A stretch of 64,000 bases of DNA from Nostoc flagelliforme FACHB-838 (GCF_014698065.1 NZ_JACJSI010000029.1:1-64000), one strand, 5' to 3'; counted from the first letter of the stretch, positions 53,801 to 63,381 are shown. Notes: generated by a model from the letters alone, not told the origin. Made by a program: numbers and translations.

Positions 53801-55629
53801 AAAACGACCTCCTGCGGCGTTTCTGGAAATTGCAAGGAGTGTAGACGATGGTAGAAACCACGGACAGCCAGCAATTCCTCGTGTGTTCCCATCTCCACAA
53901 CCTTTCCCTGCTCCAGAACCACAATTCGATCTGCTCGTTGAATCGTCGAAAGTCGATGGGCAATGATAAACGTAGTCCGGCCTTCGATCAGGCGATCTAA
54001 AGCTTCCAGCAGTAAATTCTCAGTCTGGGCATCCAGGGCAGAAGTAGGTTCATCGAGAATCAGCACTGGCGCATCCTTAAGCAACGCCCGGGCGATCGCT
54101 ATTCGCTGTCTCTGTCCTCCAGAGAGGAGCGCTCCTCTTTCGCCAATCAAGGTGTCATAGCCTTGGGGCAATCGTTGGATAAAGTCGTCCGCCTTAGCCG
54201 CTTTCGCTGCTGCGACAATTTTCTCTAGGCTTGCCTCTGGACACGCGTAGGCAATATTTTGTGCTACCGAGAGGGGCAGCAAAAACGGCTCTTGCAGCAC
54301 TAGGGCAATTTGCGATCGCAAGCTTTCCAATTGCACACCTCTTAGATCCACCCCATCAAAGAGAATTCGTCCCTGCCAGGGGTCAAAAAAGCGGGGAATC
54401 AGGGAAACCAGTGTACTCTTACCAGCACCTGTCGCGCCTACTAGGGCGATCGTTTCTCCTGGTCGCGCTTCCAGGGTAATTTCTTGGAGGACGGGATAGT
54501 TAGGTTCGTAACCGAAGGTGACTTTCTCTAAACATACGTGTCCCCGTCCTCCTGCTGGATGAGCAGGCAATGGTCTGGCAGTAGGGGCATCTTGCACCCC
54601 ATTTTTAGCATCCAAAACCTCTAACACTCGATCTATATTGGCATCTACAGACTTTAGACTCCCGTAGGTGCCAAATAGTCCCTTAAATGCTCCTTGTATA
54701 GACTGGAGATATGCTAAGAATACGAGCAGGCTGCCGATAGTCATAGCCCCTAATAACACCTGCTGCCCGCCCACATACAGAACGATCGCAGTACCGATGG
54801 TTGTCACAGTCCCATTTGCCACACTGTAAACGCTCTTGAGCAGAGTTTCACGTTGTGATAAAACAACTGCGTCTGCCGCTAAATGTTCAAACTGCCGGGT
54901 ATTGTAACTCTCTCTACCAAATGCCTGGATCATAGGGATTGCTGTTACCGTTTGGTGGACAAAACTGGTGAGCCGTGACTGGGCTTCGCGGTTAAGTTTT
55001 GTCCGGCGCTTGAGTCGGGAACCAAAAACAAGGGCTGAACCGCCCATCACTGGTGCTACGAAAAGCGAAAGCAGCGTTAGTAAAGGACTCAGATTCCAGG
55101 CGACGATGCTGATAGTTGCTAGCGTCAGCAAGTGTTGCACAGGTGAAATCAGCAAAGCACTGCTCAAGGTGTAAACGCAATAAGTATCTCCGGCCAAACG
55201 GCTGAGGGAATCACCAACAGTCCGTTGGTTATGGAACAACAGTGAAAGGCGTTGCAAACGATAGAACAGTTTCTGGGCCAGTTCGTAGACCATACCTTGC
55301 CCGACAGCACTCCAGACCCAGTTAAGACTAGTTTCCAAGGTAGCGTTTAGAGCATAAAGTCCAAGACTACAAACAGCGGCAATAACGACCAGCAGCATCG
55401 GTGTGAGCGCCAAGTTAAAAGTATCCAGAAATGAGCCAGCTAGCGGGGGGATTACTGCTTGACCGAAGGCATAATCCACCAGGATTTTCATTGGCCAAGG
55501 TTGAAGTGTTGCGGTGGCTGAAGTACCAGCTGTGAGACCGAGGATTGCTATTAAGGTACGCCAGTGGCGCAGTGGATATCGGAGCATCTGCCCGTATCGA
55601 TGCGTTATCGCTTTGATCTCTTGCCTCAC
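53797..55629 (-). CDS. ABC half-transporter 1 (exporter, ATPase-permease fusion)
   Basis: A 610-residue partner of the next gene. Membrane helices are in residues 20-320; Walker A ALVGATGAGKSTLVSLIPRF near 385, signature ERGALLSGGQRQRIAIARAL near 487, Walker B LILDEPTSALD near 510. The ATPase half and the linker (DAPTARPLPAHPAGGRG) are nearly identical in sequence to half-transporter 2, while the membrane halves differ strongly. GTG at 55629 is the start, with GGGAGG nine bases upstream. Both ATP sites look canonical, so degenerate-site heterodimers are not indicated. Confidence 0.9.
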   Translation of the reverse strand: MRQEIKAITHRYGQMLRYPLRHWRTLIAILGLTAGTSATATLQPWPMKILVDYAFGQAVIPPLAGSFLDTFNLALTPMLLVVIAAVCSLGLYALNATLETSLNWVWSAVGQGMVYELAQKLFYRLQRLSLLFHNQRTVGDSLSRLAGDTYCVYTLSSALLISPVQHLLTLATISIVAWNLSPLLTLLSLFVAPVMGGSALVFGSRLKRRTKLNREAQSRLTSFVHQTVTAIPMIQAFGRESYNTRQFEHLAADAVVLSQRETLLKSVYSVANGTVTTIGTAIVLYVGGQQVLLGAMTIGSLLVFLAYLQSIQGAFKGLFGTYGSLKSVDANIDRVLEVLDAKNGVQDAPTARPLPAHPAGGRGHVCLEKVTFGYEPNYPVLQEITLEARPGETIALVGATGAGKSTLVSLIPRFFDPWQGRILFDGVDLRGVQLESLRSQIALVLQEPFLLPLSVAQNIAYACPEASLEKIVAAAKAAKADDFIQRLPQGYDTLIGERGALLSGGQRQRIAIARALLKDAPVLILDEPTSALDAQTENLLLEALDRLIEGRTTFIIAHRLSTIQRADRIVVLEQGKVVEMGTHEELLAVRGFYHRLHSLQFPETPQEVVL

Positions 55630-55687
55630 TTACAGATTTACCTCCCGTCTAGTCATTTCATTTGTTACTGGAGTACCAAGACGTTCG

Positions 55688-56254
55688 TCAGGACTGTAAT
55701 ATTGCACTTTCTCTGACAGACTTGTTGCTGGTGGTTTGTATTGGCAGCAACTTCACTCTTCTGGCAACAATCTCTAGTACTTGATAGAGAATACGTCCCA
55801 ACTGGAAGTTCTGATATAAGATGAAAGCGGCGTTGAGGATACCTACTGCAATTGTGACTGTTGCTATTTCTGGCATTCCCAGAACGATCGCCAGAATTGT
55901 GAAGAGACAATAGCCAACCATAGCCATAGTTGCGAACTGTGACATTCTCAGAGCACACCGCATCCTCAAAACTCTTTTGTTACCTCCATGATTTTCGGTA
56001 CATACTTTGAGCTGAACTTTTGACCAAATCCCCTGGTAAATCTCTAAATCCCAGTCGCTCCAGCCTTGATCCATTGCAATGAAATACTTGGAAGGCAGGA
56101 GTAAATCCATTACCTTTTGCAGCAGGTTCTCCTTTTCCATTCCTGTCTCTGTCCAATAGGACAACTCATAGGCGCGATCGCGCCAGGAAATATTTACTCT
56201 GCTGGCTGGCGAATCAAACTTAATTAATTCTGCTTGAGTTAGTGTTTGAGTCAT
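55688..56254 (-). CDS. Small membrane protein of the glycan locus, unknown family
   Basis: 188 residues. The N-terminal 95 residues are soluble (WRDRAYELSYWTETGMEKEN; YFIAMDQGWSDWDLEIYQG), then two membrane segments near 105-130 (FATMAMVGYCLFTILAIVLG) and 128-150. The central WSDWDLEIYQGIWSKVQLKV element is Trp-rich. I have the impression that such proteins accompany ABC exporter plus glycosyltransferase genes in cyanobacteria but cannot name a family. It lies between the GH/GT fusion (24 bases) and the ABC genes (58 bases), so it is likely in the same message and may be a transporter accessory. Confidence 0.65.
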   Translation of the reverse strand: MTQTLTQAELIKFDSPASRVNISWRDRAYELSYWTETGMEKENLLQKVMDLLLPSKYFIAMDQGWSDWDLEIYQGIWSKVQLKVCTENHGGNKRVLRMRCALRMSQFATMAMVGYCLFTILAIVLGMPEIATVTIAVGILNAAFILYQNFQLGRILYQVLEIVARRVKLLPIQTTSNKSVRESAILQS

Positions 56255-56278
56255 TTTTTTAGATGCTTCTATTTTTCT

Positions 56279-58342
56279 TTACAGCTCATCAAACTTTATC
56301 GGTTCCGCTTTCTTAAGTTCCTTGATGCGCCATTTGTATCGCTCTATACTACGTACAAGCGGGCCCAGGTAAATCAGCAGTGCCACAAGCAACCGTGCCC
56401 TTTTTTTGGCAAAACGAGAGTCAATTCGCGCTTGTATAGCACCAGCTACACACCAGGTAAAAGAGATGAGGAACATTGCTGCACCGAACCACGGGCGATG
56501 GCCAGACAAAAGCGCGGACACAAATAGGATTAAAGCTGCGATATTCCACTCTAGTGTGAGGGGGAGGTAAGAGATGAGAGAGGAGGAAGGCTCGTACAAG
56601 GTTTGAAACAAACCGCGACCAAACACCCCAGAGTAGATAATTGGTTGACCAATACGAAGAAATGTAGATAAATCTCCGTAGATTCTCCCCAACCAAGAGG
56701 GCTGCCCCAGAAGGTTAAAGCGGTAGGGATGCTTAAAATAAACGAGTGCTTCTGCTTTGCCATAGCCTTGCTGCTGTTTGAGATAGGCAGCTACTGTGTT
56801 ACGGCGAAAATGCCATACTATTGCCGTTGGGCTAAAACCAATGGTGTAACCTTTATCTTGCAGTCGCCAACAGATATCGACATCATCACCAGCAGTACGA
56901 AATATCGGGTTGAAGCCGTTAATTTCTTCTAGAATCTCCCGACGAAAAGCCATGTTGCAGCCAGCAATATGTTCGGCTACCTCATCACTCAAAAGTATGT
57001 GGGTAGGTACGCCAGGAGAGACGGCAACGCAGGCGGGAACAAGAGAGTCTTCCGGGGGAGATAAGTTTGGCCCACCTACGGCACCTACATCAGAGGAAAG
57101 AAACTTGGCGACCAGATAGGTGAGCCAGTCTGGATCTACCATACAATCAGAATCGGTATAGGCGACAATCTCGCCAGTAGCGGCAGCCATACCAACGTTG
57201 CGGGCGACGCTTAATCCCTTGTTTTCTTGGTTAATTAGGCGTACATAGTCGTAACGCTGAGTGATTTCGAGAGTGCGATCGCGCGATCCATCATTAACTA
57301 CAATTACTTCATAGTTGGGATAGTTGACTTCTTTGAGAGAAGCTAGACAACTATCCATCGTGCGTTCAGCATTGTAAGCGCATACAACCACTGAGACTTT
57401 GGGATACTCAGGTAACGCTGGCGGCAGAGGTGCTGTGTAATATTCCTGAACTGTCTGGAAAGCTGGTTTTTTAAGCCGTTCGGCATCAACTAAACCAAAA
57501 GCCCAGTCCTGTATGGCATATCCACCAGTAAACCATTCATCCGTCCAAGAAAAGATGATCGTTCCTGCTGCTCCCATCTCAAAACTAGATGACAGCTTTT
57601 GAGAAAGAATTTCGGCTTGAACTTGGGTTCCTTCACCCATCGAGTCAACGCCAAACTCACTCAGTACTAGAGGTTTATCCTCAGTAAGGTTATGAAGCCG
57701 AGAGAGGTAGCGGCGAAAATCTTGTTCTCGATGCAGGTAAACGTTAAAGCATGAGAAATCAGTAAAGTCAATATTTAAATACTCAGTGCAAGGATAATTG
57801 GCATAGCTTACTAAACCTTCAGGATCACTGGATTTTGCTACCGCCATTAACTCTTTGATAAAAGCCCGAACTGGTTTTGCTCCATGCCATCGGACAATAT
57901 CTGGAGAAATCTCATTGCCCACTAAATAGGCAAAGGTGGCGGCATGACCCCGGCAAACTTTAACTCCTTGAGCAATGCAGTTACGGATTTCTGCTTTCAC
58001 AGCAGAAGAGTCGAGGAAGGCAATATGCTGAGACCAAGGTATACCAATTAACAGCCTAAGACCATAGATTGCAGCTAGATCCAAAAGCCAATCAGGTGGA
58101 ACAGTATAGGTACGCAGACAGTTAGCACCCATTTCTGCAATCATGGCGAAATCTTTTTCCACAACTGATTTTTCTGGAAAGGACTCACCGTGGCTACCGA
58201 TGGAGAAAGGGCCGTAACTAACTCCTTTAAGAAAAAACTTTTTCTCTCTAATAAAGAAAAACTTACCTTTTACTGTGACTACCTCGCCTTTTGCAAGTGG
58301 TTCACCACAGAAGCCAGAAGGTGTTGAAGTCAGATTTAGCAA
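56279..58342 (-). CDS. Glycoside hydrolase / GT2 glycosyltransferase fusion with membrane tail
   Basis: A 687-residue protein in three parts. Residues about 20-310 resemble a GH2/GH5-like TIM barrel (FFIREKKFFLKGVSYGPFSI, FAMIAEMGANCLRTYTVPPD, FAYLVGNEISPDIVRW with the acid/base Glu, PLVLSEFGVDSMG with the second Glu, FSWTDEWFTGGYAIQDW). Residues about 320-560 are a GT2 domain (VSVVVCAYNAERTMDSCLAS, VIVVNDGSRDRTLEITQRYD, AYTDSDCMVDPDWLTYLVA). The end has three or so membrane helices (LEWNIAALILFVSALLSGH, AMFLISFTWCVAGAI). TTG at 58342 with GGGGGT upstream is the start. It may both elongate and trim the same polysaccharide. Confidence 0.85.
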   Translation of the reverse strand: MLNLTSTPSGFCGEPLAKGEVVTVKGKFFFIREKKFFLKGVSYGPFSIGSHGESFPEKSVVEKDFAMIAEMGANCLRTYTVPPDWLLDLAAIYGLRLLIGIPWSQHIAFLDSSAVKAEIRNCIAQGVKVCRGHAATFAYLVGNEISPDIVRWHGAKPVRAFIKELMAVAKSSDPEGLVSYANYPCTEYLNIDFTDFSCFNVYLHREQDFRRYLSRLHNLTEDKPLVLSEFGVDSMGEGTQVQAEILSQKLSSSFEMGAAGTIIFSWTDEWFTGGYAIQDWAFGLVDAERLKKPAFQTVQEYYTAPLPPALPEYPKVSVVVCAYNAERTMDSCLASLKEVNYPNYEVIVVNDGSRDRTLEITQRYDYVRLINQENKGLSVARNVGMAAATGEIVAYTDSDCMVDPDWLTYLVAKFLSSDVGAVGGPNLSPPEDSLVPACVAVSPGVPTHILLSDEVAEHIAGCNMAFRREILEEINGFNPIFRTAGDDVDICWRLQDKGYTIGFSPTAIVWHFRRNTVAAYLKQQQGYGKAEALVYFKHPYRFNLLGQPSWLGRIYGDLSTFLRIGQPIIYSGVFGRGLFQTLYEPSSSLISYLPLTLEWNIAALILFVSALLSGHRPWFGAAMFLISFTWCVAGAIQARIDSRFAKKRARLLVALLIYLGPLVRSIERYKWRIKELKKAEPIKFDEL

Positions 58343-58810
58343 ATTACCCCCGACAATTCACTGCAAATTTATTTCCTCTCTGCTGAAACGCTAGCCCAAT
58401 TTACTTAAAAGAGAAACACACAGAAACACACAGATACTTACATGATTAACGCATCCGCAGCATATTGCGTTAATAGCACCACAACCGCTATCAATTAACA
58501 ATCTTGTAATATTTAAACTGTCTCAGTAGTGCGTTTGCGATCGCGTTTACGAAAATGTATAAGTTAACGTATATTTTCAGTCTAGTTTTGTATTCAGTTG
58601 GTCACTCATCTGCGTAAAAATGCTCTAACTCAGCAACTGGCGTTGCTGAGTCAGTTCAAAAATTTGCGGTTGAATACATGAACTTATCCCACTCATCTAA
58701 AAATCCCTACTTCTTTTCATAAAATGTGCTTGAAAACTTTAATTTTTCGTTTTCATTCCTCAATAAGCTTAAATTTTGTAGCACAGATATTATCGAATAG
58801 AATTCAGGAG

Positions 58811-58956
58811 TCATATCATGTTCGACTTAATACTTATGTCATTGCGAGCGTAGCGCGGCAATCCCAAACCTTTGCGATTGCTTCTGCGATTGCTTCATTC
58901 CACTTCGTTGCATTCGCAATGACATATTATAAGTGATTTGCCGAACATGATATCAT
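58811..58956. mobile_element. MITE-like element with TCATATCATGTTCG ends
   Basis: Left end TCATATCATGTTCG with ACTTATGTCATTGCG shortly after; right end CGCAATGACATATTATAAGT then CGAACATGATATCAT, mirror related over about 35 bases with gaps. The interior is made of GCGATTGCTTC units. A solitary end lies at 33945-33970. Confidence 0.6.
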
Positions 58957-59139
58957 ACCAATTCACAAAAATAGTGATAAGCTGATGCGCGCCTAAATTG
59001 TATAAACACTCTTTACGGTCGTTAACTGTTAACTGTTAACTGTTGACGGTTAACGGTTATCAGTCATCAGCTTTCATGCAAATGTTCAAGTTAAATGCGT
59101 AACAGCTTACAGCGTATTTCAGGTAAATGAAGTACACGG

Positions 59140-59167
59140 GTAGGGGCACAACATGTTGTGTCCCTAC
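59140..59167. repeat. Perfect-looking dispersed hairpin GTAGGGGCACAAC...
   Basis: GTAGGGGCACAACA / TGTTGTGTCCCTAC, a 14-base stem with one mismatch and no loop. Same style as 15104-15129. Confidence 0.65.
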
Positions 59168-59341
59168 GATTATCTGTACCTCACGCCTGTTGCAATCTGC
59201 TGTATATATAGATTTCTCGTAGGGGCATGGCATTGCTCAATTTCAGCCAATAGACGAAATATTACAAAAAATTTGATGCTACATATACTAACTTTAAAAG
59301 GGGTAGTTCTAAAACTGTTACTACTGTGGTTTATAACCCTA

Positions 59342-61684
59342 CTATATGCTGCTATATCTGATCAATCTTTTAGGGGTGGGTAACAATAACGTTGCCAAAA
59401 TATTCTCTGTTAGAGTGGGAGTTATTTTACAAGTACTATTGAGACAATCTACTAATAACTGGTTGGCAGTGTAATACTGTTTGAGTACTTCTTTGTGCTG
59501 CTCACTGAACTGCCATTGATGACCAATATTACGACACCGAACTATCACCAACCTCAATTCATTAGCCCAAGTCTGACCATTAGCATTCCACCATTCTTTT
59601 AACTTTTCTTTGCCTTGAACTGGAGTCGGTAATTGTTCTTTAAGTTTTTGCAAAGAATGCTGTAACTCAGGATTGCAGGCAAGAGTTCGGTCATCAGGGA
59701 GAGCAAAGCTTAAAGCCAAAATTCGATCCAAAGACGGCTCGTGAAGCAGGGCAAGGCTTAACTGAAGGGCACACTGAAGAGCTATATCTAAAGCTAAATC
59801 AGGAGTAAGATTATTAGTGAGCCTGAGATCGATACCAAGGGAAAAAGCCAAGTCATTAGTCAAGTTCAGGTCGTCGAGAAGTTCTAGTGTAAGATAAAAA
59901 GCACGAATAGCTACTCTTTTATGGGTAGACTGAACTGAAAGGGACTTATGATTAACCCAGTTAAAGAACTTTTGCAATTGCTTATCAAAGGCGACAAGCT
60001 GATCAATATCTTGCTTCATAAATTGCAACAGACAAATGGGATCATCCAACATGCCAGCAGTTAGTAAAAATATTTTGCGCCAACGTGGTTCACGCAAATG
60101 GCTAACCAACTCAATTAATTTTTTTTCTAATATTTGTGGGTTGGGACTAGTAACAATATTTTTAGCTGTTAAATACTCCTGAAAAACTATATGCGAGAAC
60201 GAGTAAATTCCCCGTGCCTGCTCTATTAATAATCCATTTGTTTCAAGCAATTTCAGCACTACTTCACTGTTGAGTTGCAGTACTTCCGGCTCAGTTTGGT
60301 CTATGGGTAAGTTACAAAGGTAGTCTGTAATGTATTGCTGGACATTACTTTGTGTGAAAAAGTAATGACCTTGCTTAAAGGTAATAGCAGCAATTTGACT
60401 CAGCAGCCCAAACTTTTGAGGTAAAGACAAACGAAGATAAATTTCATTTCGTTTAATGTTCCTTACTTTATCCCAGCGATTGAGCAAAATGTCCAATCCT
60501 TGCTTGTAAAGTTCGACCTTTCTAACTGGAAAGTCTGAGCGGCCTTGGAATACACAACAAACCAGGTTAAGCAAAAGTGGCGTTACGACCAGTTCTCGAA
60601 TTTGTTTATTCTCTAATAACTGTAGTTTTTCCACGAACTGACAAGTTAAGGCTTGTCCTTTTTCTAGGGAATTATTGCTAACATTAATAAACCAGTTTTG
60701 GACAAAAGCCTCAATTTGGGAGGAGTCAAAATCAGCAATTTCAACATCGCTAAATTCTTCAAACCGATACTGTTGGGAACCAATCCGACATGTAATAATA
60801 AACTGGTTTTTGTAATACTTTTCCGCAAAAATCGCAATTTTACTGATTATTGTTTGGTTATCATCTTCTGGAATTTCATCTAAACCATCCAGCAAAACTA
60901 ATATTTTGCCGTCAATTAATAATGCTTGGATTTCTGGATCTGAAGCACCGCAGTCGGTAAGTTCTTGACTAATATAGTTCAACAAACTGTACTTTCCTGT
61001 TTCTCTAGCATCCTCAGCAAAGTTCCTCAAACGAATAAAAATAGGTATCCGGTCTGATAGTAATTTGCCTTGATTGCATTGCATGGTAATATACTTTAAA
61101 AATGTAGTTTTCCCAGACCCTGGTTTACCTAGTACCATTAGTTTGGGATAGGTGATAACTGCTTGTATTGCAGAGACTCGTTCTTGATAAAGTTGATTAA
61201 AATCAAAACAGTCGAACTCTTCTGGAATAGACTCTTGTAGATCGAGGATATCTAACCATCTTCGACTTGTAATATTATTCAGAATATTGGTGTCGACATA
61301 AATTTCTTCTAGCTGAATTGGTTGAGGGATATCTAACAACCGAGTAGTGGCACATTGGGATTGAATCTTATCACTTCGATGCGATCGCAACATTTGCACC
61401 AAGCTTTCGACATCTTGACAGTTTTCCCATGTCTGGTTGTTTTCTGTCAGTAGCCTCTGATCCGGTAGTTGAGCAATGTCTTGCCAATCTAAACCGAGTT
61501 GAAAGCAAATCTCCATAAAATTCTGACGCTCAATCGGCTTGCCTGTAAAAAATTTCCAGATTGATTGGCGAGTCTCAAGCCCTACCTCACTAGCTAAATA
61601 CTCTTGCGTCCACTCCCTGACTTTGAAAGCCCTTTTTGCTTTCTCAATACCTACAGTAGATGCTTTCAACGAACGTCGTGCCAT
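59342..61684 (-). CDS. NACHT-domain STAND NTPase with N-terminal helix-turn-helix
   Basis: A 780-residue protein. Residues 1-75 form a Xre-like helix-turn-helix (FKVREWTQEYLASEVGLETR, then FTGKPIERQNFMEIC). Residues about 180-340 are a NACHT ATPase: Walker A LGKPGSGKTTFLKYI near 186, Walker B KILVLLDGLDEIPE near 258, sensor FIITCRIG near 293. A helical middle follows (GQALTCQFVEKLQLLENKQI, FSHIVFQEYLTAKNI) and, near 630-780, a Leu-rich helical C-terminal domain with repeats of LTNDLAF/LTNNLTP. No transmembrane or nuclease effector is visible. Bacterial NACHT proteins include antiphage defenders. It is single, flanked by repeats and by an AT-rich region. Confidence 0.88.
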   Translation of the reverse strand: MARRSLKASTVGIEKAKRAFKVREWTQEYLASEVGLETRQSIWKFFTGKPIERQNFMEICFQLGLDWQDIAQLPDQRLLTENNQTWENCQDVESLVQMLRSHRSDKIQSQCATTRLLDIPQPIQLEEIYVDTNILNNITSRRWLDILDLQESIPEEFDCFDFNQLYQERVSAIQAVITYPKLMVLGKPGSGKTTFLKYITMQCNQGKLLSDRIPIFIRLRNFAEDARETGKYSLLNYISQELTDCGASDPEIQALLIDGKILVLLDGLDEIPEDDNQTIISKIAIFAEKYYKNQFIITCRIGSQQYRFEEFSDVEIADFDSSQIEAFVQNWFINVSNNSLEKGQALTCQFVEKLQLLENKQIRELVVTPLLLNLVCCVFQGRSDFPVRKVELYKQGLDILLNRWDKVRNIKRNEIYLRLSLPQKFGLLSQIAAITFKQGHYFFTQSNVQQYITDYLCNLPIDQTEPEVLQLNSEVVLKLLETNGLLIEQARGIYSFSHIVFQEYLTAKNIVTSPNPQILEKKLIELVSHLREPRWRKIFLLTAGMLDDPICLLQFMKQDIDQLVAFDKQLQKFFNWVNHKSLSVQSTHKRVAIRAFYLTLELLDDLNLTNDLAFSLGIDLRLTNNLTPDLALDIALQCALQLSLALLHEPSLDRILALSFALPDDRTLACNPELQHSLQKLKEQLPTPVQGKEKLKEWWNANGQTWANELRLVIVRCRNIGHQWQFSEQHKEVLKQYYTANQLLVDCLNSTCKITPTLTENILATLLLPTPKRLIRYSSI

Positions 61685-62313
61685 AAAACAGTTTTGAATC
61701 TCCAGCTATTAATTTAGGTGAAGTATTAAATAAATTAACGATTAATTATTAATTTCTATTTGTGTTATATGTTACTTCAAAGTTTGAGTTTTATAAACTT
61801 TTCTTTAATAGCTAAAAAAATCCAATAGCTAAATCAATAGTGTAGTGAGCGTAATTAATGTAGTAAAATTAAATGTTTATCAAGATTAGTTTTTGATAGA
61901 TTTTAACAATAAGTAATTTAGAATAGTAGTTTCCTCCCTCTTATGGCTTATTTTTTATCAAAAAAGAATGACTTTTAGCCTTTTGTTATTTTAAATACTA
62001 TTAAATGTAATAAAAGTAACAAAAGTAGGAAAAGTAGGATAAATAGACAAATTGAAGTAAACTCAGCTGACATAACTTATACATTAAGTCATACATTCTC
62101 CTGAACGCGATCGCAAACATACTTATTACACACTGGTATTTATGTAAAGGCTTGTGCTAGATACCACAACATTGGGCGCAGTCGAAAGAGACAGTCTTGT
62201 AAGTGATTCTTGATGCGACGTAGCTCGTCTTGAAGAAATAGTTTTGTAGTGTTTGTAGTAAGTCGACGAAGGTTTTTTACAAAACCAAGCTCTACCTATC
62301 AGGTTTGACATTC
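61685..62313. other. AT-rich intergenic region upstream of the NACHT gene and the epimerase gene
   Basis: About 630 bases, divergent promoters expected. It has a tandem of AAAAGTAACAAAAGTAGG and GAAAAGTAGG units at about 62010-62040. No gene is supported; a 61-residue minus-strand frame is not accepted. Confidence 0.4.
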
Positions 62314-63381
62314 ATGAAAATACTGGTAACTGGAACTGAAGGCTATATCGGTTCTTTATTAGCCCCAATCTTGATGCAACATGGTCATGAGGTTATTGGA
62401 GTTGACACAGGATTCTACAAAGTTGGTTGGCTGTACAACGGAACCGAACTCACAGCCAAAACTCTTAATAAAGATATCCGCCATATCACAGTTGAAGATT
62501 TGCAAGGTGTTGAAGCAGTCATTCATTTAGCTGAACTTTCCAACGATCCCGCCGGACAGTTACGTCCTGATGTGACTTATGAAATTAACCATCAAGGCTC
62601 AGTTCAACTTGCTCAACTAGCTAAAACAGCCGGTGTGCGTCGCTTTGTCTATACGTCTTCGTGCAGTGTCTATGGCATTGGTACTGATGAATATGTTACG
62701 GAGGAGTCTCCTGTCAACCCCCAAACTGCGTATGCTGAATGTAAAACCTTGGTAGAGCGAGATGTCAAGTTATTAGCTGACGATACTTTCTCTCCTACCT
62801 TTTTGCGGAATGCCACTGCCTACGGCGCATCTCCCAGAATGCGCTTTGATATTGTGTTAAATAACCTGTCTGGGCTGGCATGGACGACTAAAGAAATCAA
62901 GATGATAAGCGACGGTACTCCTTGGCGACCACTAGTTCATTTGCTAGACATTTGCAAAGCAATTGTATGTACCCTAGAAGCTCCGCGCGACATTATTCAC
63001 AACCAAATTTTCAATGTGGGTGACACTGCTGGCAACTATAAAGTCAAAGAAATTGCCCAGATAGTAGCTGAAGTTTTTACTGGATGCCAACTTTCTTTTG
63101 GTGACACTAGTGCCGATAACCGCAGCTATCGGGTTTCTTTCGAGAAGATTAACACCAGACTACCGGGATTTAAGTGTGAGTGGAATGCAGTTAAAGGTAC
63201 ACAGCAATTGTTCGATGTGTTTACTGCTATCGATATGTCAGAATCCACCTTTTTATTTAAAGGGTTCACTCGCTTAAAGCAGCTGGAGTATTTGATTCGG
63301 ACTCAACAAATAGATCAAAATTTCTTCTGGAATAAGTCATGCTATTCACAGAAACTGCACTCAAAGGTGCATTCGTTATAG
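62314..63381 (+). CDS. NAD-dependent nucleotide-sugar epimerase/dehydratase
   Basis: A 355-residue short-chain (extended SDR) enzyme. Cofactor motif MKILVTGTEGYIGSLLAPIL at the start, FVYTSSCSVYGIG near 108 with catalytic Ser, and the YxxxK pair in AYAECKTLVERD near 135. The sugar-binding loop has TAYGASPRMRFDIVLNNLSG. ATG 62314 is chosen over a TTG three codons upstream. The last 14 or so codons run into the next gene, overlapping it by 43 bases; the tail (KSCYSQKLHSKVHSL) is not conserved-looking and may have arisen by loss of an earlier stop. It acts on an NDP-sugar, with the next gene in the same set. Confidence 0.88.
   Translation: MKILVTGTEGYIGSLLAPILMQHGHEVIGVDTGFYKVGWLYNGTELTAKTLNKDIRHITVEDLQGVEAVIHLAELSNDPAGQLRPDVTYEINHQGSVQLAQLAKTAGVRRFVYTSSCSVYGIGTDEYVTEESPVNPQTAYAECKTLVERDVKLLADDTFSPTFLRNATAYGASPRMRFDIVLNNLSGLAWTTKEIKMISDGTPWRPLVHLLDICKAIVCTLEAPRDIIHNQIFNVGDTAGNYKVKEIAQIVAEVFTGCQLSFGDTSADNRSYRVSFEKINTRLPGFKCEWNAVKGTQQLFDVFTAIDMSESTFLFKGFTRLKQLEYLIRTQQIDQNFFWNKSCYSQKLHSKVHSL

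Larger units (their letters stand above)
58343..59341. other. Long repeat-filled intergenic region
   Basis: About 1000 bases between the glycan locus and the NACHT gene. It contains a fold-back element (58811-58956), a GTTAACTGTTAACTGTTAAC tandem at about 59026-59058, and the hairpin at 59140-59167 with a partial copy near 59218 (CGTAGGGGCATGGCATTG). No supported gene. Confidence 0.6.

Noticed and set aside
59026-59058. GTTAACTGTTAACTG tandem as a replication-origin-like iteron
   Set aside because: Only four degenerate units, no DnaA boxes seen nearby; similar short tandems (GTTAGTCATTAGTC, GGGTATTGGGCATTGGG) are scattered between genes.
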